Notes: a model not told the origin generated them from the sequence alone. A stretch of DNA of 56,342 nucleotides from Bacteroides sp. (GCA_014801525.1 JAAVEB010000015.1:23401-79742); one strand, 5' to 3'; counted from the first letter of the stretch, positions 14,967 through 24,281 are shown. Program-made: numbers and translations.

Positions 14967-17900
14967 GTGGGACATTTGATTAAAAATACAATATTGCGTA
15001 GAAGCATAAAAACGCTTCTCGGCATCCTTATATTCATTCTGGCGATACCGGTGCTGCTGTATGTGCCGCCTATTCAGCGATTAGTAGTCGATTTTGCCCT
15101 TAAGGAGGTCAACAAATCTTCCGATATGAAAATAGGGGTGGAAAGTTTTCATCTGAGCTGGCCGCTCGACGTCACCCTCAAAGGGCTTACTGTTATCGAG
15201 GCTTCGGGCGACACGATGGTTTCGGCGGGCAGCGCGACGGTAAATGTGGAGGTGTTGCCTTTGTTCAAGCTTGATGTCCATGCCGACGCGCGTTTGCGCG
15301 ACGTTAAATATCGTCTCGGAGGTCCTGACTCGCTTATGTTCCTTACGGCGAGTGTCGATGAGTTTATTCTCGCTCCGTCGAGTTATAATCTCGCCACTTC
15401 CGATGTGACTATCTCAAAAGCCGAGCTCAACGGCGGTGACGTAAATCTCAGGTTTAACGGCACTGACACAACGGCAACCCCTGTCGACACGGCAGCGGCG
15501 ATGGCTATGATCATTAAAGCCGATGATATCGTGCTTAGAAAAATACGCTATGCCATGACAATGATGCCGACCATCGATTCTCTTGGTGTGGACATCGCCG
15601 AGGCATCGTTGAAAAACGGTATTGTAGACATGGGCGCGCGACGCATTCATGCAACATCTTTGGCTATCGACAGTGTGGCTGCCACCTACCTTACCCCCAC
15701 AGCCGAATATCTTGCGGCAAATCCGGTGGAGGAAACGCCGGTCGACACCGTAGTCACGCCGGTTGACCAGATGTGGGTCATAACCGGCGACAGTCTGCGT
15801 CTAACCGGGCGAAATGCAGTCTATGCGATGCGAGGAGCCGTTCCCCAGCCGGGTCTCGACATGAATTATATCGAGGCTTCAGATATATTGATTGCAGTTG
15901 ATTCTTTTTATAACAGAGGGGCAGAAATAACAGTGCCGCTTCGTTCTTTTAAAGCGACCGAGCGTTGCGGGGTGAAGCTCGATGCGTCGGGACGCTTCTC
16001 GATGGACTCAACAATGATGCGTGCCGAGAATTTTGATATTTCCACTCTGTTCTCTTCGATTAAATTCTCAGCCGAGATGGGAATGGGGGATATGGTGTCG
16101 GATCCCGGCTTACCGATAGGGCTGGATGCTATTGCTTCAATCGGTGTTCCTGATCTTGAAAAGATTATGCCCACGATGCAACCTGTGCTTAAATCGGTGC
16201 CGAGATATAATGATTTGAAGCTGGAGGCCGATGTCAACGGAACAATTGGCGATATCAATCTTGAAAACATCTCGCTGTCGCTGCCGGGATACGTCGGCAT
16301 GGCGGCAAGCGGAAATGTCGCTAATGCTATGGATCCTGACAAGCTTAACGGCGATGTTGAAATCAGTGGAAAAATAACCAATGTGAATTTCCTGAAACCG
16401 ACCCTGCTCGATGTGAAAATGGCAAAGCAGGTCAATATCCCGCCGACAGCTCTGAATGGAAATGTGAGGATGTGCGACGGTGTTATCGCCGGCGACCTCA
16501 AGGCGGTGACCGGAAAGGGAAATGTTTTGCTTGATGCCATGTTCAACGGGAAGGCGGAAGTCTATTCTCTTGACATGGCGCTAAACGAATTCCCCGTCAA
16601 TTCGATTTTGACGGAAATGGGTATAGGGAAGATAACTGCAAAAGCGGCAGTTAAAGGAAAGGGCTATGACCCCTATTCTGATCGCACCTCGATAAATGCC
16701 GACATTGATCTCGCTTCGCTTGAATATCAGGGCGAATTGTACACCGATATAAAAGCGACTGCCGCGCTTGACAAAGGATTGATGAACGCGTCGCTGTCGT
16801 CGCTCAATAAAAATGCCGACATGGACGTGACGATAACCGGAACCATGGCTCCTGACGATATCGACATGAAATTCAACGGCAGTGTCAGAAATCTTGATTT
16901 GCAGGGCTTGAAGATGTCGGAAACAATGTCGAAAGGAAAATTTGACATTGACGGGCACGGGCGATTCATGCCATCGCGCAATGTGTATGACGCAGATATT
17001 GCAATCAACAACATATATTGGGCTATGCCCGACATGGAGATCGCGACTCCTCAAGTGGCGCTGACGCTCGACGCTACCGATTCGCTTACTTCGGCAAAGC
17101 TGGTCAATGAATCATTGACGGCTGAATTTGTGGCTCATCAAGGAATAGACTCGATAGCGTCGAAATTTGGCACTGCAATGGAGTTGCTTGACCGTGACAT
17201 TGCCAATAAGCACATAGATGTTGATTCATTGCAGCATGCGTTGCCCGGTTTTGCTCTCGACATAAATTGCGGCAGCAACAGTGTTATTTCTGATTTCCTC
17301 TCGCCGTCAAATGCTTCAATAGGCGATTTCCGTTTTATGGCTCGCAATGATTCATTGATTTCGCTCAATGGTTATGCCCACAATATTGCCTTTGGAGAAA
17401 CGAGAATAGATACTGTGGCAATCAGCGCGCTTCAGCATGGCAAATTCCTGGTTTATCGCATGGAGATGAATAATCGTCCCGGAGTGTTTGACGAGTTCGC
17501 CCATGTCGATGTCAGCGGTTTCCTTGCAAAGGAGAATCTGTCGCTCTTCGTCACTCAGTCCAATATAAAGAATGAGACAGGCTATAAACTGGGATTCAAT
17601 GTCTCCGCCGTCGATTCGGTGTTGTCTTTCCACATGGTGCCGCTTAAACCGATAATCGGCTATAAAACCTGGTCGTTGAATTCTGATAACTTCATCAAGT
17701 TAAATATGGATAGCAAGCATCTTGACGCTGATCTTGCTCTTGAGAATGAAAACAGTCTATTGAAGATATATACCGAACATGACGGACATGACTCTGACGC
17801 CGGACATCAGGAGGACATCATTGTGAAAGCTTCGGGCATCAACTTGGCTGACTGGCTGTCGCTCTCTCCATTCGCTCCGCCGATCAATGGTGTTGCCGGT

Positions 17901-19793
17901 GCCGATATAAGCATAGGGTGGAATCCTGTTGCCGGTTCCATTGCCGGTAATGGAAAGGTGAGTCTTGATAATCTCACTTATGGAAAAGACCGCGTAGGGT
18001 CATTCCTCCTCGATGTGGGATTGTCGACAAATGCGGCTGGTGTAGTCAGAGCGTCCACATCATTGCTTGTGGACACCGTGAAGGTCATCACCGCTACCGG
18101 AGCATTGAATGACAGCGCGGCTGAAAACCCGTTCATGCTTGACTTCTCAATGATACATTTCCCGCTGAAGATTGTCAATCCGTTCCTTCCCGAGGGGGTT
18201 GCCAAGTTGAGCGGTATGCTTAATGGAGAGATGGATATCACCGGAACGTTGGCTAAACCGGTGTTCAACGGATTCATTGATTTTGACTCGGCATCGGTGT
18301 TTGTGGATATGATTGGAACGGCAATCAAGTTCTCGGATGAGAAAATACCGGTTGACAGCAATGTGGTTAAATTTGACAATTACAGCATAATGGGCAAGAA
18401 TGCCAACCCGCTTTTGATCAACGGAACGGTAGATGTCAATGACATGGCGTCGCCCAAAATTGATTTGGCGGCAAATGCTGAAAACATGCAGATCATCGAT
18501 TCAAAGAAGTCTAAGGGAAGCGATGTTTATGGAAAGGCGTTTATTGATGTCGACGCTACAGTGAAGGGTAATCTTGACTTCATGAGGGTCAACGCGACTC
18601 TTAACCTTCTTGAGGGTAGCGACGTGACCTATGTGATGAGCACTGCGGCAAATACAATAACCCAAGGTGTCTCTGACGACGACATGGTGAAATTCGTGCA
18701 GTTCTCTGACACGGCTTCGGTAAATAAGGTTGACACCATTTCCAACTCAGGAATGGCTATGATGCTCAATGCTCGGCTAATAGTTTCGGAAGGAACCACT
18801 CTTAACGTTGACATATCGTCGAACGGAAAAGACAAGGCGCAGATTAAAGGCTCGGGTTCCCTGACATTCGCGATGACTCCTTTCAGCGATGGAACCCTGA
18901 CCGGCAGATACAATATCAGCAGCGGTTTTGTGCGCTACACTCCGCCGCTCATGAGCCAGAAACTTTTTGAATTCATCGACAACAGTTATGTGGCGTTTAC
19001 CGGCGACATGATGAATCCGACTTTGAACATTCATGCGCGGGAAACCATCAAGGCAAATGTCACCGAGGAGGGACAGGATTCGCGTCTTGTGAATTTCTTG
19101 ATAACACTTAATGTGACCAACACGCTTGAGAATATGAACGTGTCGTTTGATCTTGGCACCAACGATGACATTTCAATCCAAAACGAGCTTGAAACCATGA
19201 GCCCCGAGCAGCGAGCCAACCAGGCGATGAACCTGTTGCTTTACAACGTGTACACCGGTCCCGGCACAAAGGCTTCGGCTAATCTTTCGGGCAATCCTCT
19301 GTTCTCGTTCCTGTCGTCGCAACTCAATTCATGGGCGGCAAACAATATCAAGGGCGTGGATATAAGTTTTGGCATAGACCAGTATGACCGTGTGTCGGAC
19401 GGCGCTACGTCGACAACCACAAGCTACAGTTATAAGGTGAGCAAAACTCTGTTCAATGACCGAGTGAAGATTGTGGTCGGCGGAAATTACTCGACTGATT
19501 CCGACATGGATGAGAACTTCTCGGAGAATCTTATAAACGACATATCATTTGAATATATGCTCAATCGGTCAGGCTCGATGTATGTGAGACTCTTCCGTCA
19601 CATTGGCTATGAGAGCATATTGGAGGGCGAGGTCATACAGACCGGTGTAGGTTTTGTCTATAAGCGGAAGATGACCCACTTCAAAGATTTGTTCCGCTTG
19701 CCGGGAAGAAGGAAAAAGTCGCAGCCGGTCAAGCAGGCTGTGGAGGCTAATGTTAACGAAGTAAAAACTGAAGACAATGTTTCGGCAGAATAA
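14967..19793 (+). CDS. tamB: Translocation and assembly module protein TamB
   Basis: A 1608-residue inner-membrane-anchored, periplasm-spanning beta-rich protein of the TamB/AsmA-like bridge family, implicated in lipid transport and outer-membrane protein assembly. A single membrane anchor (about 12-33) is followed by very long beta-repetitive sequence and a C-terminal TamB domain (about 1150-1560). The start must be non-ATG: an in-frame stop lies at 14961-14963, and GTG at 14967 (or TTG at 14976) is the only start in front of the anchor. The stop codon is one base from the tamL start, so the two are translationally linked. Confidence 0.93.
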   Translation: MGHLIKNTILRRSIKTLLGILIFILAIPVLLYVPPIQRLVVDFALKEVNKSSDMKIGVESFHLSWPLDVTLKGLTVIEASGDTMVSAGSATVNVEVLPLFKLDVHADARLRDVKYRLGGPDSLMFLTASVDEFILAPSSYNLATSDVTISKAELNGGDVNLRFNGTDTTATPVDTAAAMAMIIKADDIVLRKIRYAMTMMPTIDSLGVDIAEASLKNGIVDMGARRIHATSLAIDSVAATYLTPTAEYLAANPVEETPVDTVVTPVDQMWVITGDSLRLTGRNAVYAMRGAVPQPGLDMNYIEASDILIAVDSFYNRGAEITVPLRSFKATERCGVKLDASGRFSMDSTMMRAENFDISTLFSSIKFSAEMGMGDMVSDPGLPIGLDAIASIGVPDLEKIMPTMQPVLKSVPRYNDLKLEADVNGTIGDINLENISLSLPGYVGMAASGNVANAMDPDKLNGDVEISGKITNVNFLKPTLLDVKMAKQVNIPPTALNGNVRMCDGVIAGDLKAVTGKGNVLLDAMFNGKAEVYSLDMALNEFPVNSILTEMGIGKITAKAAVKGKGYDPYSDRTSINADIDLASLEYQGELYTDIKATAALDKGLMNASLSSLNKNADMDVTITGTMAPDDIDMKFNGSVRNLDLQGLKMSETMSKGKFDIDGHGRFMPSRNVYDADIAINNIYWAMPDMEIATPQVALTLDATDSLTSAKLVNESLTAEFVAHQGIDSIASKFGTAMELLDRDIANKHIDVDSLQHALPGFALDINCGSNSVISDFLSPSNASIGDFRFMARNDSLISLNGYAHNIAFGETRIDTVAISALQHGKFLVYRMEMNNRPGVFDEFAHVDVSGFLAKENLSLFVTQSNIKNETGYKLGFNVSAVDSVLSFHMVPLKPIIGYKTWSLNSDNFIKLNMDSKHLDADLALENENSLLKIYTEHDGHDSDAGHQEDIIVKASGINLADWLSLSPFAPPINGVAGADISIGWNPVAGSIAGNGKVSLDNLTYGKDRVGSFLLDVGLSTNAAGVVRASTSLLVDTVKVITATGALNDSAAENPFMLDFSMIHFPLKIVNPFLPEGVAKLSGMLNGEMDITGTLAKPVFNGFIDFDSASVFVDMIGTAIKFSDEKIPVDSNVVKFDNYSIMGKNANPLLINGTVDVNDMASPKIDLAANAENMQIIDSKKSKGSDVYGKAFIDVDATVKGNLDFMRVNATLNLLEGSDVTYVMSTAANTITQGVSDDDMVKFVQFSDTASVNKVDTISNSGMAMMLNARLIVSEGTTLNVDISSNGKDKAQIKGSGSLTFAMTPFSDGTLTGRYNISSGFVRYTPPLMSQKLFEFIDNSYVAFTGDMMNPTLNIHARETIKANVTEEGQDSRLVNFLITLNVTNTLENMNVSFDLGTNDDISIQNELETMSPEQRANQAMNLLLYNVYTGPGTKASANLSGNPLFSFLSSQLNSWAANNIKGVDISFGIDQYDRVSDGATSTTTSYSYKVSKTLFNDRVKIVVGGNYSTDSDMDENFSENLINDISFEYMLNRSGSMYVRLFRHIGYESILEGEVIQTGVGFVYKRKMTHFKDLFRLPGRRKKSQPVKQAVEANVNEVKTEDNVSAE

Positions 19794-19794
19794 T

Positions 19795-22089
19795 ATGAGG
19801 GTTGGATTTACAAAAATTATTGCGGCAGTCTTGCTGGCGCTGTCGGCAGGGGCGTGCTCGACCACAAGCCGCCTTGGAAAAGACGATGTGCTTTATACCG
19901 GGGTCAAGTCGATCCAATACGAGCCTGCTGGCGCTCAAAAGCAAATTCCTTCGGAGGTGAAGGATAAGGTGAAGACAGCCGTCGACGTGGCTCCGAATAA
20001 TTATATAAGCCTCATAGGGATGAGGTCGCCTTTCCCCGTCGGGCTGTGGGTGTACAATCACTGGACCGCCCCTCAGAAAGGCTGGAAACGTAAACTCTAT
20101 GACAAGCTTGTGGAGGAGCCTGTGCTGGTTTCGGACGTGAGACCTCAATTGCGAATCAAGATGATTGAGAATGAGCTTGCGTCAAACGGATACTTTAATA
20201 ACAGTGCCTCTTATGAAGTTGTCCACAATAAGAAAAATTCAAAGAAAGCTAAAATAGCCTATACGGTCAGCGCGGGGGCGCCTTATCTGCTGGACACGAT
20301 AGAGCTGTTGCCCGACACATCGTTCCTGTATCACAAGATTGACTCGATAGCCCGACGGATACCCTATCTGACAGCAGGGGAGCGATACTCGGTCGACTCG
20401 CTGAGCGCGGCGCGCGTTTCGATAGCCAATGATTTGCGTAATCGGGGATATTACTTCTTTCAGCCTGATTATATAGAATATCTTGCCGACAGTACCATCA
20501 CTAAGGAGCGCATTGCTTTGAGACTGACCGTGGCGCGAAACACTCCTCCTTTCGCATTGGAGCGTTATACTACCGGAAAAGTCACCGTGGTGGTGAATCG
20601 TAATGCCGGAGGCGGCACACCTGACACGGTTCAGGAACCGAATCTCACGCTCGTGAGGATGAGACCTCTGAAGCTGAGAACGGCTATGATTCCTGAATGT
20701 GTCACCTTCCGCCCGGGACGCACATTTTCGGTGCGTGAAATGAACCGTACTCAAACCTATCTGTCGCGTCTTGGAATTTTCAATTCGATTCAGATACACG
20801 CTTATCCCGATACGACTTCGTTTGACAAGCGCCGTCTTAATGTGCTTGTGGATTGTACGCTCGACTCGCCTTATGAAGCGAGCATCGAGGCTAACGTGTC
20901 ATCGAAATCAAACAGTTATCTTGGTCCGGGACTCACGGTGTCGCTCACGAACCGTAATATGTTTGGCGGCGGTGAGCAGTTCCGCATCGGTCTTACCGGC
21001 TCTTATGAATGGCAGACGGGGCATAACCGCAGTTCGGTCTTCAACAGTTATGAGGTGGGGTTGAACACTTCTCTTGCTTTTCCCCGCTTGCTTGCTCCTA
21101 AATTTGTGAGGGTTTCACGCCGCAATCTTAACTGGACGCGGTTTAATCTCGGTCTTGATCTCTTGAACCGTCCCCACTATTTCAATATGTCGCAGGTGAG
21201 CGCGTCGGTCAGCTATGACTGGCAGCTGCGCAGATATTTTTCCTATACCTTCACACCGTTGAAACTCACCTATATCAAAGTGGTGAGGACTACCCAATTG
21301 TTTGATTCGATTATTGCGGCAAATCCTGCCGTGGGACTGAGCTTCAGGGATCAGTTTATACCGCAGATGTCGTGGTCGATGGTATATGACCGCCAGATAA
21401 ACCGGGATAATGCGATAAATGTGCAGACAACCGTTGCAGAGGCGGGTAATGTTTCATGGGCGTTGTGGAGAATGTGTGGCGTTCGTTCAGAAAAGAAGCT
21501 TTTCGGAATGCCTTTCTCTCAGTTTGTTAAGGGAACGGTGCAGGCTGTCTACTCAAGACGTCTGGGCTCGGGTGACAATTGGCTCGTTTCCCGAGTGTAC
21601 GGAGGAGTCGCCCACGCCTACGGCAATTCGTCGGAGGTGCCTTACAGCGAACAGTTCTATGTGGGAGGCGCTAACTCTATCAGGGCGTTCTCGGTGAGGA
21701 GTATCGGACCGGGAAGCTATCACCCGAGCGGTACGAAAGGAAATAATTTTGACGAGACAGGTACGTTTAAATTCGAGTTCAACATGGAGTATCGTTTCCC
21801 CATTTACGGTCCGCTGCATGGAGCGATGTTTTTGGACTCGGGCAATGTGTGGTTACTGAAAGATGATCCGATGCGTCCGGGAGGCAAACTGGAGGGACGT
21901 AAATTTTTCAAAGAGCTTGCCGTGGGCACCGGTGTGGGGTTGAGGTTCGACATAAGCATGCTTATTATCCGCGGTGACCTTGGTATAGGTATCCATGCCC
22001 CTTATGACACCGGAAAGAGCGGATACTATAACATGACTTCGTTTAAGAATTCTTTGGCGTTCCATCTCGCCATCGGTTATCCTTTCTAA
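19795..22089 (+). CDS. tamL: TamL: lipidated BamA/Omp85-family outer-membrane protein
   Basis: A 764-residue Omp85 protein with POTRA-like domains (about 30-400) and a C-terminal 16-strand-type barrel. The ATG at 19795 starts a signal peptide ending in the lipobox SAGAC, so Cys21 should be lipidated, which distinguishes Bacteroidetes TamL from TamA. The barrel carries the family VGGANSIRAF motif, equivalent to the conserved VRGY/F tip element, and ends in phenylalanine. It is the direct partner of TamB, one base upstream. A bidirectional terminator follows. Confidence 0.93.
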   Translation: MRVGFTKIIAAVLLALSAGACSTTSRLGKDDVLYTGVKSIQYEPAGAQKQIPSEVKDKVKTAVDVAPNNYISLIGMRSPFPVGLWVYNHWTAPQKGWKRKLYDKLVEEPVLVSDVRPQLRIKMIENELASNGYFNNSASYEVVHNKKNSKKAKIAYTVSAGAPYLLDTIELLPDTSFLYHKIDSIARRIPYLTAGERYSVDSLSAARVSIANDLRNRGYYFFQPDYIEYLADSTITKERIALRLTVARNTPPFALERYTTGKVTVVVNRNAGGGTPDTVQEPNLTLVRMRPLKLRTAMIPECVTFRPGRTFSVREMNRTQTYLSRLGIFNSIQIHAYPDTTSFDKRRLNVLVDCTLDSPYEASIEANVSSKSNSYLGPGLTVSLTNRNMFGGGEQFRIGLTGSYEWQTGHNRSSVFNSYEVGLNTSLAFPRLLAPKFVRVSRRNLNWTRFNLGLDLLNRPHYFNMSQVSASVSYDWQLRRYFSYTFTPLKLTYIKVVRTTQLFDSIIAANPAVGLSFRDQFIPQMSWSMVYDRQINRDNAINVQTTVAEAGNVSWALWRMCGVRSEKKLFGMPFSQFVKGTVQAVYSRRLGSGDNWLVSRVYGGVAHAYGNSSEVPYSEQFYVGGANSIRAFSVRSIGPGSYHPSGTKGNNFDETGTFKFEFNMEYRFPIYGPLHGAMFLDSGNVWLLKDDPMRPGGKLEGRKFFKELAVGTGVGLRFDISMLIIRGDLGIGIHAPYDTGKSGYYNMTSFKNSLAFHLAIGYPF

Positions 22090-22097
22090 TGGAGTCT

Positions 22098-22146
22098 TAA
22101 AAAAATGTACGCCGCAATTGAATGATTCAGTTGTGGCGTATACTTT
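22098..22146. terminator. Bidirectional terminator between tamL and queE
   Basis: A 15-base stem (22108-22122 with 22126-22140, including G-U pairs) with a TGA loop. It has an A run on the left and a T run on the right, so it can end both the tamL and queE transcripts. Confidence 0.85.
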
Positions 22147-22147
22147 T

Positions 22148-22732
22148 TTATTGGATAGAGAGGATTTTGTGGGTTTGGAGCGACAGGCGCCACTGAGGAT
22201 GCTCAAGAATATATTTTATGCATTCAGCTGTGTTCGTGTCGTTGTAGCCCTTTTCTTTGCGGTCGCAGGGCTGTAGATAGCGGAAGCGGGCATTGATCGC
22301 ATTGAGCTCTGAGATGAAATCGGGGTGGCGGTAGTCGAAAACAGCTTTAAGTTCGTCGATGCGGCTGATTCTTAGCAGCCCGCCTTGTTTGGGCGAGCAT
22401 GTCACCCAATCGAGCTTCTGCTCAAGGTTCTCGTCAAGGTTCTGAGTGCCGTTGGTTTCTATCTGGACGAATTTTCCGGCTGCGTGCAGTTTGTCGACGA
22501 GCGATGCGGTCAATTGCAAGGTGGGCTCTCCACCGGTGATGACGACGTGAGTTGCCGGAAAATCGCTCACTCGTTTCACAATGTCTTCTTCCGTCATGTC
22601 GGAGTGGGGGAGATGGTCGGTGTCGCAGAAATCACATTTCAGGTTGCATCCCGACAGCCTGACAAATACGGCCGGAGTCCCTGTGAAATGTCCTTCTCCT
22701 TGGAGTGAGTAGAAAATTTCGTTGATTTTCAT
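22148..22732 (-). CDS. queE: 7-carboxy-7-deazaguanine synthase
   Basis: A 194-residue radical-SAM enzyme making 7-carboxy-7-deazaguanine on the route to queuosine. The chosen ATG at 22732 precedes MKINEIFYSLQGEG, the standard QueE beginning. The iron-sulfur motif CNLKCDFC is close to the N terminus, and GGEPTLQ is the GGE motif that binds SAM. Its start overlaps the queD stop in an ATGA arrangement, so the pair is translationally coupled. Confidence 0.95.
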   Translation of the reverse strand: MKINEIFYSLQGEGHFTGTPAVFVRLSGCNLKCDFCDTDHLPHSDMTEEDIVKRVSDFPATHVVITGGEPTLQLTASLVDKLHAAGKFVQIETNGTQNLDENLEQKLDWVTCSPKQGGLLRISRIDELKAVFDYRHPDFISELNAINARFRYLQPCDRKEKGYNDTNTAECIKYILEHPQWRLSLQTHKILSIQ

Positions 22733-23076
22733 TGCTCTTCTTCCTCCTCCTTGACGTAGATCGCGATGTTTCCTTCTGACTCCTGAACATGGACCTTGTA
22801 GCATTCCGGGATTTGGTCGGCTATCCAGCGGGCTATATTTTCTGCCGTGGGATTGAACGGGAGCAGTTCGTTGAAGTTGCCATGATCGAGATAGGTGTGT
22901 ATCTTCTCTTTTATGTGGGTGAAGTCACAAACCATCCCGTCGGCATTCAATTGCTTTGCCTTGCAGAACACGGTGATTATCCAGTTGTGTCCGTGCAGAT
23001 TTTCACATTTGCTTTTGTATGATAGCGTGAGCCGGTGGCTTCCGGCAATCTCCATCCTTTTGGAAACGTAATACAT
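22729..23076 (-). CDS. queD: 6-carboxy-tetrahydropterin synthase
   Basis: A 115-residue QueD of the PTPS family that supplies QueE with its substrate. The start at 23076 (MYYVSKRMEIAGSHRL) is where the conserved domain begins; the longer open frame adds sequence unlike the family. Zinc-binding histidines are in AGSHRL and LHGHNW, and VCDFTHIK and LDHGNFN are family motifs. The C terminus is a short run of glutamates. QueE follows with a four-base overlap. Confidence 0.95.
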   Translation of the reverse strand: MYYVSKRMEIAGSHRLTLSYKSKCENLHGHNWIITVFCKAKQLNADGMVCDFTHIKEKIHTYLDHGNFNELLPFNPTAENIARWIADQIPECYKVHVQESEGNIAIYVKEEEEEQ

Positions 23077-23117
23077 ATTTCTGTTCAGTTTAGGGGGAAT
23101 ACCTGTGCTCTTTAATA

Positions 23118-23125
23118 CAAAGTTA
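23118..23125 (-). promoter_or_regulatory. queD -7 box
   Basis: On the minus strand this is TAACTTTG, a full match to TAnnTTTG, giving a leader of about 35-40 bases. I saw no preQ1-type aptamer in that short leader. Confidence 0.55.
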
Positions 23126-23313
23126 CCTAAAAAAATGTTACGCATAGGCTATTTAGGCAAGTTTTGTGGAGGAAGTGATTAATTTGTGTGAAATGTTGGG
23201 TGCTGACGCAATATAAATCGGGCTTTGATTTGTTATTAATTCCGAATATCAAGAATAAGTAGTGAACCCATATATATATTGTTGAATAACCGCTAATTCA
23301 TGAAGAGCACACG

Positions 23314-23347
23314 AATAAAGGCGATTCCAATCGGAATCGCCTTTATT
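23314..23347. terminator. Terminator of the small gene at 23384-23527
   Basis: A perfect 15-base inverted repeat (arm beginning AATAAAGGCG, loop AATC). It lies 37 bases past the stop of the small minus-strand gene, which supports that gene being transcribed. The rest of the 307-base gap between queD and the small gene holds only the queD promoter and AT-rich DNA. Confidence 0.85.
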
Positions 23348-23383
23348 GTTTTCTTGCGTAAATTTAATGAAGTGAGGAATGTG

Positions 23384-23527
23384 TTAGTATTCCTCGCCGG
23401 GAGCGCCGATGTCGTTAAGTTCTTTGACATCCTGTTTTACGGTTTCGGGATCGGCTCCTTCGTAGGCACTGCCCTGTTCACCCGGTGTGATTTTTACTTC
23501 AACGTCTTTTTTCTTATCCTCTTTCAT
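23384..23527 (-). CDS. Small acidic protein of 47 residues, unknown function
   Basis: An ATG-to-TAA frame of 48 codons. The product begins MKEDKKKDVEVKITPGEQG and ends APGEEY; it is hydrophilic, starts with a Lys/Asp/Glu-rich stretch and is otherwise acidic, with no membrane segment or signal peptide. The frame fills the space between the second tRNA-Glu terminator and its own strong hairpin at 23314-23347. I do not recognise the family. It could be a cytosolic small protein or a stress-related peptide; no function is claimed. Confidence 0.7.
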   Translation of the reverse strand: MKEDKKKDVEVKITPGEQGSAYEGADPETVKQDVKELNDIGAPGEEY

Positions 23528-23600
23528 AGTATAAATGTTTTAATGAGTTTTCTATTATAGAAACACATTAAAGGCGGTTAAGGTTCGCAGATAAAGTGAT

Positions 23601-23640
23601 ATAAGAATAAAGTCACAACCATACTGATGATTGTGACTTT
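23601..23640 (-). terminator. Terminator downstream of tRNA-Glu copy 2
   Basis: Ten-base arms AAAGTCACAA (23609-23618) and TTGTGACTTT (23631-23640). On the minus strand the stem ends in a short T-rich stretch (ATTCTTAT). It lies 19 bases beyond the tRNA 3' end. Confidence 0.7.
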
Positions 23641-23659
23641 GGCGGTTAAAGTTAGATTG

Positions 23660-23731
23660 TAGCCCATAGGAGAATCGAACTCCTCTTTCAAGAATGAAAA
23701 TCTTGCGTCCTAACCGATAGACGAATGGGCC
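23660..23731 (-). tRNA. tRNA-Glu (anticodon TTC), copy 2
   Basis: A cloverleaf on the minus strand: acceptor GGCCCAT pairing with ATGGGCT, anticodon loop TTTTCAT with TTC, and a T arm containing GTTCGATTC. The CCA end is not encoded. Its 72 bases are identical to the gene at 24080-24151. It lies 44 bases after the rpsT stop and has no promoter of its own that I can see, so it is probably processed from the rpsT transcript. Confidence 0.96.
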
Positions 23732-23775
23732 ATGAGTCATCGGACTTGTCCGATGATTATCGGTGCAAGTGTCTA

Positions 23776-24036
23776 TTAAGCGGCGTTAAGCTTGTTAACG
23801 TGGCGAGACAATGAGCTCTTCAAGTTAGAAGCTTTGTTCTTTGAAATAGTGCCCTTGCTTGCAAGACGGTCAAGAAGAGAGCTAACTTTGATATAAGCGG
23901 CAGCTGCTTCTGTCTTGTCGGTCATAGCGCGAAGACGGCGCACAGCGTTACGAGCAGTCTTTGCGTAGTAACGGTTGCGGAGTCGGCGTGACTCTGTCTG
24001 GCGGATTCTCTTAATAGATGACTTATGATTTGCCAT
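23776..24036 (-). CDS. rpsT: 30S ribosomal protein S20
   Basis: An 86-residue, lysine- and arginine-rich protein that binds 16S rRNA early in small-subunit assembly. [21 protein letters not shown] is the classic S20 beginning (given here as [13 protein letters not shown]), and the spacing of basic helices fits the family length. It lies between two identical tRNA-Glu genes on the same strand, 43 bases after the first, with no clear promoter between. Co-transcription with the tRNAs is therefore likely. Confidence 0.97.
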   Translation of the reverse strand: MANHKSSIKRIRQTESRRLRNRYYAKTARNAVRRLRAMTDKTEAAAAYIKVSSLLDRLASKGTISKNKASNLKSSLSRHVNKLNAA

Positions 24037-24079
24037 TACAAAAAATAATTCTATTTGTTGTTACTGTTTTGTTTTCTCG

Positions 24080-24151
24080 TAGCCCATAGGAGAATCGAAC
24101 TCCTCTTTCAAGAATGAAAATCTTGCGTCCTAACCGATAGACGAATGGGCC
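24080..24151 (-). tRNA. tRNA-Glu (anticodon TTC), copy 1
   Basis: Identical to 23660-23731 over the whole tRNA. It lies directly downstream of a strong promoter (24179-24210) and upstream of rpsT. No CCA is encoded. Confidence 0.96.
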
Positions 24152-24178
24152 ATAACGGTCTTGCCGTAAAAGCGAGTG

Positions 24179-24210
24179 CAAATATAGATAGTTTTTTTTG
24201 TTTGCGCAAA
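24179..24210 (-). promoter_or_regulatory. Promoter of the tRNA-Glu / rpsT / tRNA-Glu unit
   Basis: On the minus strand TTTG (24210-24207), exactly 20 bases, then TATATTTG (24186-24179). Both boxes match the Bacteroidales consensus. The predicted start is about 20 bases before the tRNA 5' end. Confidence 0.85.
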
Positions 24211-24281
24211 TTTTTTTGAATAAAACATCTGTTTAAACTCAATTTTGGTGTTTTTAGCAGAATTTTTCGCTTAAAAACCGC

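Noticed and set aside
23077-23117. preQ1 riboswitch ahead of queD
   Set aside because: The leader is only about 35-40 bases and lacks the stem-loop and A-rich tail of known preQ1 aptamers.
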